A program made the translations under genes and the position numbers. This document shows positions 33,233 through 40,670 of a stretch of DNA of 64,000 bases, in pieces. This stretch comes from CAXBCP01 sp963974055 (GTDB lineage: Bacteria > Pseudomonadota > Alphaproteobacteria > MPNO01 > UBA830), in the NCBI GenBank assembly GCA_963974055.1, contig CAXBCP010000002.1, positions 124,001 to 188,000 of the forward strand. Direction: 5' to 3'. Every line of letters starts with the position of its first letter. The first letter of the stretch is position 1. A model generated the notes under the pieces. That model did not search any database, had not been told where the DNA came from, and was given only the letters and a program-made list of their open reading frames with translations.

Positions 33233-34114
33233 ATGGCGAAGAAACCCGGATACGACCGCGCGGCGGAAGACATCGGCAATATCGTGGCGATGGAACACGT
33301 GAATGTCTGCATTCCCGATCAACGCCTGGCCACCCTGTTTTACGTCACCGGACTGGGGCTTACCCGCGACCCGACACTGGTCACCGGCGTCACCAACATG
33401 TGGGTCAATGTCGGCCGCAACCAGTTCCACCTGCCGACCAACAAACCGAATATCGTGCGCGGCACCATCGGCATCGTAATGCCGAACCGCGACCGGCTGC
33501 TGAAACGCCTGAAAGCCGTCAAAGAGCCGCTCAAAGGCACGCGGTTCGCATTCACGGCCGCCCGGGGCCATGTCGAAGTCACCTGCCCCTGGGGCAACCG
33601 GTTCCGCATCCATCAGCCGGGGAAAAGGTTCGGCCGGGTGGCGCTGGGTATCGCCTATGTCGATTTCGACGTGCCGACCGGCAGCGCCGGGGGCATTGCG
33701 AAATTCTATCGCGAGGTCGTCGGCGCGCCGGCACAGGTCAAATCCCGCGGCGGCGTCGCTGCGCATGTCATGGTGGGCTACGAACAGCATCTGATCTTCA
33801 CGGAAACCCGGCGCAGGATCGCGCCATTTGACGGTCATCACATCCAGGTCTATGTCGCCGATTTTTCCGGCCCCTATGACAGGCTCCGCGAACGCGGCCT
33901 GATCTCCGAGGAGAGCAGCCAGCACCAGTACCGTTTCGAGGATATTGTCGATCCCGATACCGGGAAGGTCCTGTTCACGCTGGATCACGAAATGCGCTCA
34001 CTGACCCATCCGCTCTATGCCCGGCCGCTGGTCAACCGCAATCCCGACCAGACCAACGCACAGTTCGGCGCGGGTCACGAACTCCGGTCCTGGGCGCTGC
34101 CCTGGTCGGGCTGA
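33233..34114 (+). CDS. Two-domain VOC (glyoxalase/extradiol-dioxygenase fold) protein
   Basis: Protein of 293 residues with two vicinal-oxygen-chelate domains (about 18-130 and 138-250). The first begins AMEHVNVCIPDQRLATLFYV, with a His in the usual metal position; the second contains GHHIQVYVADF and ends with FTLDHEMRS, offering a His and a Glu, whereas the first ligand position of the second domain (GIAYVDF) has no His. It could be an extradiol-type dioxygenase with unusual ligands, or another VOC enzyme or binding protein. It starts 37 bases after the aldolase gene with an AGGAGG ribosome site and is probably co-transcribed with it. Confidence 0.8.
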   Translation: MAKKPGYDRAAEDIGNIVAMEHVNVCIPDQRLATLFYVTGLGLTRDPTLVTGVTNMWVNVGRNQFHLPTNKPNIVRGTIGIVMPNRDRLLKRLKAVKEPLKGTRFAFTAARGHVEVTCPWGNRFRIHQPGKRFGRVALGIAYVDFDVPTGSAGGIAKFYREVVGAPAQVKSRGGVAAHVMVGYEQHLIFTETRRRIAPFDGHHIQVYVADFSGPYDRLRERGLISEESSQHQYRFEDIVDPDTGKVLFTLDHEMRSLTHPLYARPLVNRNPDQTNAQFGAGHELRSWALPWSG

Positions 34115-34204
34115 ATGCCGAAGCGACCGGGATCGACGGTTTTCTGGTTCATTCCGGCACAATCCCTATAATCGGAGACGGTTACGGATAAACAGAATGG
34201 GGGA

Positions 34205-35170
34205 ATGACGAAAATGTATCGCAAAACAGGACTTCTCGCTGCATTGCTGACGACGGCCGTCGTGGCGTCCGGCTGCACGCAGGACACAACCCGGTATTAC
34301 GACTTCACCCACAAGATTCCGATGTTCGCGCCGACCGGCGGCGACATCACCAAACCCGACCTGTCGAAGCCGTTCAAGGATTCCAGGGCGGTCGCCAGTT
34401 TCGGCTTTCAGGCGACACGCAAGCTGAAGGACCCGTTCAAGACGCAGACCGGTTTTTTCCAGTGGGGCTGGTTCCATTTCGACGAGCATTACACGACCCA
34501 CCTGGATTCGACGGACCACTACCTGAACAACGACAAATCGGCCAATGCCGACAAGCGCTCGGTCGAGGAATACACGCTCCAGGACATCATCGGGCCGATC
34601 GTCTATATCGACATCTCCGCGCGCGTCGCCAGGGAACTTGCCAAGAACGGCGGCAAGCCGTCGCCCAATCCGGCGGTCACGAATTTCAGCGAAGCGACCG
34701 GCGCGACCGTGCTGCCGTCGGATATCGAGAAGGTCGCGTCCCGGATCACCGACCGGTCCTGGATCGTCGTTCATTCCGGATGGGACAAGCATTTCGTCGG
34801 CGACCCGCCCAAGGATCCGTTCCTGCATCCCTATATCAACGGGCTCAACTATCCGGGTTTCGGCAAGTCGGCGGTCGAGAAGCTGATCGAAATCGAAAAC
34901 CGCAAGGGCGTGCGGATCAACGGCATCGTAATGGACAACCTGTCCATCGATTCCGGCGAATCCGGCCGCGGTTCCGACGGCAAGAACCCGTTCGGCGACG
35001 GCTGGTACGCCCATCAGCTCGGGCTGACGCGCGGCTGGAAACTGCTGGAAAACGCCAGGGCGACCGGCCAGATCGCCAATGAAACCGGCCCCTGCACCCT
35101 GATTGCCGGCGCGATCCGACTGACATCCTCCACCGGCGCCCCGGCGCGCGTCATCGCGGCCTGCCGCTGA
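34205..35170 (+). CDS. Lipoprotein of the cyclase/kynurenine-formamidase-like family
   Basis: Protein of 321 residues with a lipoprotein signal peptide: MTKMYRKTGLLAALLTTAVV then ASGC, Cys24 being the likely lipidated residue. The mature part fits the metal-dependent cyclase family (PF04199): the family signature HXGTHXDXPXH is seen here as HYTTHLDSTDH (near 98-108), and the later WIVVHSGWDKHF and GIVMDNLSIDSG segments are typical. These enzymes hydrolyse N-formyl or cyclic amides, and some cyclise. Family members are usually cytoplasmic, so membrane anchoring is unusual. The ATG at 34205 and one 3 codons later are both possible starts. It lies 90 bases after the VOC gene. Confidence 0.8.
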   Translation: MTKMYRKTGLLAALLTTAVVASGCTQDTTRYYDFTHKIPMFAPTGGDITKPDLSKPFKDSRAVASFGFQATRKLKDPFKTQTGFFQWGWFHFDEHYTTHLDSTDHYLNNDKSANADKRSVEEYTLQDIIGPIVYIDISARVARELAKNGGKPSPNPAVTNFSEATGATVLPSDIEKVASRITDRSWIVVHSGWDKHFVGDPPKDPFLHPYINGLNYPGFGKSAVEKLIEIENRKGVRINGIVMDNLSIDSGESGRGSDGKNPFGDGWYAHQLGLTRGWKLLENARATGQIANETGPCTLIAGAIRLTSSTGAPARVIAACR

Positions 35171-35185
35171 ACCGCCACAGCGACT

Positions 35186-35225
35186 CCCGGGCCGGTCGGA
35201 CATCCCCGATGTCTATCGGCCCGGG
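35186..35225. terminator. Hairpin between convergent cyclase-lipoprotein and Rieske beta genes
   Basis: Inverted repeat CCCGGGCCG (35186-35194) and CGGCCCGGG (35217-35225), with a second paired block GACATC/GATGTC inside it. The nested stem fills the 61-base gap between two convergent stop codons. There is no T-tract, so termination may be by hairpin with Rho or by transcript collision. Confidence 0.65.
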
Positions 35226-35231
35226 CACTGC

Positions 35232-35735
35232 TCAAATATTGTAGACATCGATCGGCCCGACGATGCGGTCGTCGTGGATGAAGATCTTTTTCTGCACGAT
35301 TTTCGGACCCTCCGCGGTCTCGCGCAGGGCATATTCGTACAGCCCGCCGCGCACGGTGCCGCCCCGCACGCGCATGTAGGCATGCACCAGCCACGTCGCC
35401 GATACCTGTACCAGTCCGTCCGCTACCAGTCCGTCCGCGTCGCCGCGAACCAATACATTGCTGACCAGGTGCGCCGTATGGGGCATCGGGTCCGTGGCAT
35501 AGGAATCCTTGCCCTCGATGCGGAAAATGCGCGCCTCCAGCCCGGCTTTGTCCATATACATCAGGCTGACATCGTTATCGGGATCGTCGGTCCAGCCCTC
35601 GTCGCCGACCATCGCCGGCGCCCAGTAGACCGCATCGTCGGCATAGAGCGCCAGCCAGTCGTCCCACTGCTTGTTATCAAGGCACCAGGCTTCGCGGTAG
35701 AGAAATTCGGCGGCTTCGGCAGGGGTGATTGTCAT
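35232..35735 (-). CDS. Aromatic-ring-hydroxylating dioxygenase beta subunit
   Basis: Small subunit of a Rieske non-heme iron oxygenase, 167 residues, with the NTF2-like fold of this family: an N-terminal helix (EAAEFLYREAWCLDNKQWDDWLALYADDAVYW), a middle stretch with HTAHLVSNV and the C-terminal strands ending VQKKIFIHDDRIV. It has a structural role in the alpha3-beta3 hexamer. The start is the ATG at 35735, overlapping the alpha-subunit stop by 4 bases (ATGA). A short direct repeat (TACCAGTCCGTCCG, near 35411-35436) encodes the doubled GLVADGLV segment, a small in-frame duplication. Reductase and ferredoxin genes are not adjacent. Confidence 0.88.
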   Translation of the reverse strand: MTITPAEAAEFLYREAWCLDNKQWDDWLALYADDAVYWAPAMVGDEGWTDDPDNDVSLMYMDKAGLEARIFRIEGKDSYATDPMPHTAHLVSNVLVRGDADGLVADGLVQVSATWLVHAYMRVRGGTVRGGLYEYALRETAEGPKIVQKKIFIHDDRIVGPIDVYNI

Positions 35736-37048
35736 GACGACAACCTTTCCGCCCATTCCCGCCAGAAGGCGAAGAAAGGCGTTTCCACCTCGCGCCCCGG
35801 GTTGCTGTTCAGGGGCGTGACGCCGAGCTCCTGCGCAGCCGCGTCGGCGCCGTCGACCAGGGTTTTGTGGCCGAGGGCGAGGTCGTTCCAGCCGTCGTCC
35901 AGCGCCTGCGACCCGGTATGCGCGCCTTCCATGGCGCGCACGTCGTCTGGGACGGCCAGGCTGGCGGGAAAAAAGAAATCCTCGTATTTGCGGATGCGGG
36001 CGCGGCGGGCATCCGGGTCTTCGCCCCGGGGCGCGATGCACCAGGTTTCGATCTCGGTCACCCCGGCGGAAACCGGCCGCCAGATGCGGATACAGGACGA
36101 GGCGACGTCGTTGAGCAAAAGGTTGGGGAACACCGTCACCGTGCGGCCGCGTTCCAGCATCCATTTCACCTTGCCGGGATCGTATTTTTCCAGCAGGGCG
36201 GCGCGCTGCGGCCAGGACGGCCCCGCTTCGGGATTTCCGCGGTCGGCCCAGTTGATCATGTGGCCGTTGCCGACGTCGTAGCCGCCGGAATTGATCTTTT
36301 CGAGACTGAGAATCCGGCTCGCCTCGGTCTTGGCCATGCCGTCATCGCCGCCGGGCGCCAGGGTTTCGCGGTAGCCGACCGTGGTCGCGAAATTCCGGTG
36401 GACCGTGGCGACGTGATAGCCGTCGGTCGAATTTTCGGTCTGAAATTTCCAGTTCGCCTCCATGACATAGCGGCTTTCGCCGCGCAGGATTTCCATCCCG
36501 TCGGGGGCCTGGTCCGCCATCAGGTCGATGAACGGCTTTGCGCCGCCGAGAAAATCGTCCAGCGGCGGCGCCGCCGCATCGACGCAGCCGAACAGGAAAC
36601 CCTTGTATTCCCCGAATTGCGCGATCGGCCGCAGATCCGTGCCGAGGCGATCGAGATCGGCGGCGCGATAGGCTTCGTCGCCGCCGCGCACCAGGGTGCA
36701 GTCGCCGCCGGCGTTGAAGCACCATCCGTGATAGCGGCAGACGAGCGTCTTGGCATTTCCGGATGTCCGCCCGGTGAGCTTCGAGCCGCGGTGACTGCAC
36801 GCGTCGTAGAAACACCGGATGCCGCCGTCGCCGCCCCGGATCACGAAGACCGGGTGCCGTCCCAGGCGCGTCGCAATGTAATCGCCATGATCGGGCACCT
36901 GGCTTTCATGGCCAAGATAAAGCCAGCAACGGTGGAAAATTTCGGACATTTCGCGCTCGAACAGGGCTTCATCCGTAAAGGCCGCGCGGTTCACGCGGAA
37001 AATATTGTCGTCCAGCCTGTCGTCGATCAGTTCACGCGCCATCGCCAT
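35732..37048 (-). CDS. Rieske (2Fe-2S) aromatic-ring-hydroxylating dioxygenase alpha subunit
   Basis: Catalytic subunit of 438 residues. The Rieske domain (about 40-150) has the ligands in CSHRG and CRYHGW (C-x-H ... C-x2-H). The catalytic domain contains ENSTDGYHVATVH with the Asp and two His that hold the mononuclear iron and bridge it to the Rieske centre; a later Asp is expected as third ligand. It would add O2 to an aromatic acid or related ring. The start is the ATG at 37048 with AGGTGA upstream; a second ATG follows two codons later. It is coupled to the beta subunit. A terminator-like hairpin lies 20 bases upstream. Substrate unknown. Confidence 0.92.
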   Translation of the reverse strand: MAMARELIDDRLDDNIFRVNRAAFTDEALFEREMSEIFHRCWLYLGHESQVPDHGDYIATRLGRHPVFVIRGGDGGIRCFYDACSHRGSKLTGRTSGNAKTLVCRYHGWCFNAGGDCTLVRGGDEAYRAADLDRLGTDLRPIAQFGEYKGFLFGCVDAAAPPLDDFLGGAKPFIDLMADQAPDGMEILRGESRYVMEANWKFQTENSTDGYHVATVHRNFATTVGYRETLAPGGDDGMAKTEASRILSLEKINSGGYDVGNGHMINWADRGNPEAGPSWPQRAALLEKYDPGKVKWMLERGRTVTVFPNLLLNDVASSCIRIWRPVSAGVTEIETWCIAPRGEDPDARRARIRKYEDFFFPASLAVPDDVRAMEGAHTGSQALDDGWNDLALGHKTLVDGADAAAQELGVTPLNSNPGREVETPFFAFWREWAERLSS

Positions 37049-37067
37049 GTGTAGTTCACCTGCATAC

Positions 37068-37104
37068 AAAAACCGGCGGCCATCGTTTGTCGATGACCGC
37101 CGGT
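37068..37104 (-). terminator. Intrinsic terminator or attenuator just upstream of the Rieske alpha gene
   Basis: Read leftward, ACCGGCGG-t-CATCG pairs with CGATG-g-CCGCCGGT around a 5-base loop (37072-37104) and is followed directly by TTTTT. This is a good Rho-independent terminator for the methyltransferase gene at 37140-37655. Because the Rieske alpha ribosome site begins only about 8 bases after the T-run, there is no room for a promoter between them, so the hairpin may act as an attenuator in the oxygenase leader. Confidence 0.75.
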
Positions 37105-37139
37105 CTGTCAAGCGGGCGGACGGGCGCCGATGTCGGGGG

Positions 37140-37655
37140 CTAGACCCAGCGCGGCACCGCCTGCTTGTAGGCAAGATAGGAATCGCCGAACTTGCATTCG
37201 AGATATTCTTCTTCGCGCAGCACCACCCCGAAATGGAGCACGGCAAACAGGACCGGCAACAAAGCGACGATTGCAGGTGCATTGGCGATCACCCCGATGC
37301 CGGTATAGAGCAGCATCAAGGCGACATAAACCGGGTTCCGGGTGCCCGCATAAGGTCCCTCGGCGACGATCGCCGTTGTGGCGCGCCGGGTTTCGATTGC
37401 CGTACCGGACGTCCGGAACCGGCGCATCGCCGCCGCCGCCAGCGTGGACCCGGCAATCAGCAGTCCCGCCCCGCCAAGATACTGAACCGGCTCGTACAGA
37501 AACGGCGCGGTCATGAACCGGTCGATTACGAAACCGGCGGCCAGAAACGCCAGCGCGATACGCGGCGGCCGGGCGATGACGTCCGGACTATCCCGGCAGA
37601 CGTCGAAATCGTCGAACGGATCTGAAATATGTTCCAACATACCCTCCTGAAACAT
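37140..37655 (-). CDS. Isoprenylcysteine carboxyl methyltransferase-like membrane protein
   Basis: Integral membrane protein of up to 171 residues with about four helices (near 32-47, 58-76, 108-122, 124-142). The C-terminal part has GPYAGTRNPVYVALMLLY and REEEYLECKFGDSYLAYKQAVPRWV, the conserved SAM-binding end of the ICMT/PEMT-like family. Bacterial members methylate unknown small or lipid substrates. Start is uncertain: ATG 37655 lies inside a hairpin, ATG 37640 is very close behind an AGGAGG, and TTG 37637 has better spacing to it. It lies between the Spy-like gene and the Rieske genes, all leftward. Confidence 0.82.
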   Translation of the reverse strand: MFQEGMLEHISDPFDDFDVCRDSPDVIARPPRIALAFLAAGFVIDRFMTAPFLYEPVQYLGGAGLLIAGSTLAAAAMRRFRTSGTAIETRRATTAIVAEGPYAGTRNPVYVALMLLYTGIGVIANAPAIVALLPVLFAVLHFGVVLREEEYLECKFGDSYLAYKQAVPRWV

Positions 37656-37688
37656 TCCGTCCCCCGTCGGTCAGGACGGGGGACGGAA
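37655..37688 (-). terminator. Hairpin after the Spy-like gene
   Basis: Perfect 14-bp inverted repeat (37655-37668 with 37675-37688; TTCCGTCCCCCGTC and its complement) around a 6-base loop, 12 bases after the Spy-like stop on the minus strand. No strong T-tract follows. It probably limits read-through into the methyltransferase gene, and it overlaps that gene's first possible ATG. Confidence 0.65.
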
Positions 37689-37699
37689 CCCTGTTGCGG

Positions 37700-38248
37700 T
37701 TAACGACGGCCGCGGCGCTGGATGAGCTTGTCGAGCGCGGCCTGCTGGTCCTTGTCCAACGTGGCATAGAGCGTGTCGAAAGCCGGACGGACCTTCTGCA
37801 CGACCTGGAGCCCGGTATTCAGCATGGCCTCCATGCGGGCGAACTTGCCGGTCGCCGTGACCGGCTTGCCGTCCTCCTTCAGGGCGGCGCACTGCTTGCC
37901 GATGGTATCGCTGCCGTCGCGAAGCGCGGCGGCAAGACCGTCCCAGGCAACCTTTTGTTCGGCATTGAAGCTGAAGAAGGCTTCGGCAAAGCCGATAGCG
38001 TCGTTGAGTTTCTCGGCGCGCCGGCCGCTGCACATCATCTTCATGCCGCCATGGCGACCGCCATGACGATAGCCGCGATGATGACCCCGGCGGTCGCCGT
38101 GATCGCCGGATGCCGCGACAGCGGACGAAATGAGTTCAAGCTTGGCGGTGTTCATGGTCTGGCCGCCGACGCCTGAAAAAGCGAGGGCCGTGCCGCCGAT
38201 ACCGACGACCGCAGCGGTACCGAGAAGGATTTTCTTTGTACGTGACAT
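37700..38248 (-). CDS. Spy/CpxP-like periplasmic protein (LTXXQ family) with a His/Gly-rich segment
   Basis: Exported protein of 182 residues from the ATG at 38248, with a hydrophobic N-terminal signal segment (residues 4-22). A His/Arg/Gly-rich stretch (about 44-64, HHRGYRHGGRHGG) precedes a helical domain with FNAEQKVAWDGL and LDKDQQAALDKL, degenerate copies of the LTXXQ motif of Spy, CpxP and CnrX/ZraP-type proteins. Such proteins act as periplasmic chaperones or metal-binding regulators of two-component systems. The divergent gene pair 38443-40625 encodes such a system. The His-rich part suggests binding of a transition metal; that is inference. Confidence 0.82.
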   Translation of the reverse strand: MSRTKKILLGTAAVVGIGGTALAFSGVGGQTMNTAKLELISSAVAASGDHGDRRGHHRGYRHGGRHGGMKMMCSGRRAEKLNDAIGFAEAFFSFNAEQKVAWDGLAAALRDGSDTIGKQCAALKEDGKPVTATGKFARMEAMLNTGLQVVQKVRPAFDTLYATLDKDQQAALDKLIQRRGRR

Positions 38249-38320
38249 GATGTTCTCCATCTGTAGGGGCGCCGCATGAGGGGAGGAACGGGCGCCGACA
38301 AACCGAACATAGGAACGCCC

Positions 38321-38398
38321 TGTAACGCATACATGTCCGCCAACCGGGCTTTTTGTAACGCTTCATTGCAATGCCCGGCGCTGTAACACTCTGTTACA
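38321..38398. promoter_or_regulatory. TGTAAC repeat array, putative operator of the divergent two-component regulator
   Basis: Three direct copies TGTAACG (38321-38327), TGTAACG (38354-38360) and TGTAACA (38382-38388) are present, and the last forms a perfect palindrome with TGTTACA (38392-38398) across CTC. The array lies in the 194-base gap between the Spy-like gene and the response regulator. OmpR-type regulators bind short direct repeats, so this is the best candidate for an autoregulated operator controlling both directions. Confidence 0.55.
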
Positions 38399-38442
38399 AT
38401 TAACCGCCCCTGCCGCCGGAAAACCCCGCCTATATTGAGGTC

Positions 38443-39165
38443 ATGACCGAAACATCCGCCCATATACTCGTCGTCGACGACGACCGGGAAATTCGCGACC
38501 TTACGGCGCGGTTTCTGCGCAAACATGGCTATCGCGTCGACGATGCCGCCAATGGCCGGGAAATGGATGCCCATCTCGCCGGCGGCCAGTTCGACCTGAT
38601 CGTTCTCGACCTGATGATGCCGGGCGAGGACGGGCTGTCGATCTGCCGGCGGCTGCGCGCCGACACGGCGATCCCGATCATCATGCTGACCGCCCTGGGC
38701 GAGGAAACCGACCGTATCGTGGGGCTGGAAATGGGTGCCGACGATTACCTGCCGAAGCCGTTCAACCCACGCGAATTGCTGGCGCGCATCAAGGCGGTGC
38801 TGCGCCGGGGCGGCGATTTCCGCACCCCGCCGCCGGTTTCGGGAAAAACACTCAGCTTCGAGGGATGGACCGTCGACCTGTCGAAACGCGAACTGCGCGC
38901 GCCCGACGGCGCCCTCGTCGCGCTTACCGCAGGCGAATTCGACCTGCTCGTGTCCCTGGCGGAACGGCCGCAGCGCGTGCTCAGCCGCGACCAGCTTCTC
39001 GACCTGACCCGGGGTCGCGAAGCCGGCGCGTTCGACCGCGCCGTGGACGTTCAGCTCAGCCGCCTGCGCCGCAAGATCGAATCCGACCCGAAAGAACCGA
39101 CCCTGATCAAAACCGTCCGCGGGGGCGGCTATATGTTTACCGCCAATGTCGAGGCAAACGGCTGA
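38443..39165 (+). CDS. OmpR-family two-component response regulator
   Basis: DNA-binding response regulator of 240 residues. The receiver domain (1-122) has D13-D14-D15, phosphoacceptor D56 in IVLDLMMPGEDG and Lys in DDYLPKPF; the winged-helix domain (about 135-233) has LTAGEFDLLVSLAERPQRVLSRDQLLDL and ends TVRGGGYMF. Its stop overlaps the start of the sensor kinase by one base (TGATG), so the pair is co-translated. Divergent from the Spy-like gene with the TGTAAC array between, which suggests the regulon it controls. Stimulus not known. Confidence 0.93.
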   Translation: MTETSAHILVVDDDREIRDLTARFLRKHGYRVDDAANGREMDAHLAGGQFDLIVLDLMMPGEDGLSICRRLRADTAIPIIMLTALGEETDRIVGLEMGADDYLPKPFNPRELLARIKAVLRRGGDFRTPPPVSGKTLSFEGWTVDLSKRELRAPDGALVALTAGEFDLLVSLAERPQRVLSRDQLLDLTRGREAGAFDRAVDVQLSRLRRKIESDPKEPTLIKTVRGGGYMFTANVEANG

Positions 39166-40625
39166 TGGCGCGCCGGCACGACCATCACGGCCACACCCGG
39201 CCGCGGCGGTTCTGGCCGTCCGGAATCGCCGGGCGGCTTACCCTGCTCATCGTCGGGGTGATGATCGTTGCCGTATGGGCGAGCGCCGCACTTTACGTAC
39301 GCGACCGGGCACAGACGACTTTCAAGCTCTTATCCGACTCCGTCGCGGACCGTATCCGCGTCATCGTGCCTTTGCTGGAAAATACCCCTGCCGACGCGCG
39401 CGACGACCTGCTCCGCGCCCTCAACAGCCCGACCCTGTGGATCGGCCTGACCGACGGGCGGCGGCCGCGCATCCCCCGGGGGTGGCGCCCCGATCCGATG
39501 CATGAATCCGAAATCCAGGCCGTGCTGCCCGATCTCGGCGAACGGCGCGTGATCATCCGCCGGTTCCACCAGTGGCGCCGCGGCGAACTGGCGATCCCGC
39601 GCATGCCGGGCGGGCGCCCCGCACCGCCCGACCTGCTGAACAGCCGGGTCAAAATACTGGTCGCGGTCGCCCTGAACAGCGGCGGGTGGGTTCACTTCGT
39701 CGGGTCGACGGACACCACGTCGCTGCGCTGGGCCATGCGCATGCTGTTCTGGATTGCGCTGACGACGGTGCTGATCGTCGTGATCTCGTTCTGGGCGGTT
39801 CACCGGATGACCCGCCCGCTGCGCAGTTTCGCCGACGCTGCCGAACGGATCGGCCTCGATGTCCGCTCGCCGCCCCTGCCCGAACGGGGATCCCGCGAAT
39901 TGCGAAACGCGACCCGCGCCTTCAACCTGATGCAGGAACGCCTGCGCCGGTTTGTCGACGACCGGACGATGATGCTGGCAGCGATCAGCCACGACCTCCG
40001 GACCATGCTGACGCGCCTGAAACTGCGGGCCGAATTTATCGAAGACGCCGAACAGCAGAAAAAAGCGATTGTCGACCTCGACGAAATGCAGGCGATGCTG
40101 GATTCGACGCTGGCTTTCGCGCGCGACGACGCGGCCGAGGAAGCCCGTACGCAGACCGACCTCGCCGCCCTCGTCCAGAGCCTGTGCGACGACATGGCGG
40201 ATGCCGGTCAGCCCGTGACCTGCGCCATCGACGGCCGCCTGCCCTATGTCTGCGCCCCGGGCTCCATAAAGCGCGCCGTCCAGAATATCGTCGTCAACGC
40301 GATCAAATACGGCGAGTCCGCGGAAATCGCCATTTCAGACGCGGATGACCGGATCGATATAACGGTTGCCGATAACGGCCCCGGTATTCCGGCCGACCGG
40401 CGAGAAGACGTCTTCCGCCCGTTTTTCCGGCTGGAAACGTCGCGCAACCGGGAAACCGGCGGCTCGGGGCTCGGCCTCGCGGTCGCCCGGTCGATCGCGC
40501 GAAGGCACGGCGGGGACGTTATCCTGGAAGATACCGAGAACGGCCGCTTCACCGTAAGGCTGTCACTGCCACATACCCCCATGTCAGCGCCGCATAGACC
40601 CCGCGCTGGCACAATAACCCCATAG
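39165..40625 (+). CDS. Sensor histidine kinase with variant H-box
   Basis: Membrane-bound kinase of 486 residues, partner of the preceding regulator. A short cytoplasmic N-terminus with a His cluster (HDHHGH, residues 5-10) precedes helix 1 (about 24-45); a periplasmic domain (46-180) and helix 2 (about 185-208) follow, then a HAMP domain (to about 260), the H-box and an ATPase domain with NIVVNAIKYGE, DNGPGIP and GGSGLGLAVAR. The H-box reads ISHDLRTMLTRLK: the Pro that normally follows Arg-Thr is Met, which is unusual. The kinase otherwise looks intact. With the Spy-like gene this forms a Cpx- or Cus-like envelope or metal response unit; the signal is inference. Confidence 0.92.
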   Translation: MARRHDHHGHTRPRRFWPSGIAGRLTLLIVGVMIVAVWASAALYVRDRAQTTFKLLSDSVADRIRVIVPLLENTPADARDDLLRALNSPTLWIGLTDGRRPRIPRGWRPDPMHESEIQAVLPDLGERRVIIRRFHQWRRGELAIPRMPGGRPAPPDLLNSRVKILVAVALNSGGWVHFVGSTDTTSLRWAMRMLFWIALTTVLIVVISFWAVHRMTRPLRSFADAAERIGLDVRSPPLPERGSRELRNATRAFNLMQERLRRFVDDRTMMLAAISHDLRTMLTRLKLRAEFIEDAEQQKKAIVDLDEMQAMLDSTLAFARDDAAEEARTQTDLAALVQSLCDDMADAGQPVTCAIDGRLPYVCAPGSIKRAVQNIVVNAIKYGESAEIAISDADDRIDITVADNGPGIPADRREDVFRPFFRLETSRNRETGGSGLGLAVARSIARRHGGDVILEDTENGRFTVRLSLPHTPMSAPHRPRAGTITP

Positions 40626-40670
40626 GCGCTAAACCTTTTCCCAGACAAAAAACGGGAATGGAGGCTTGTA

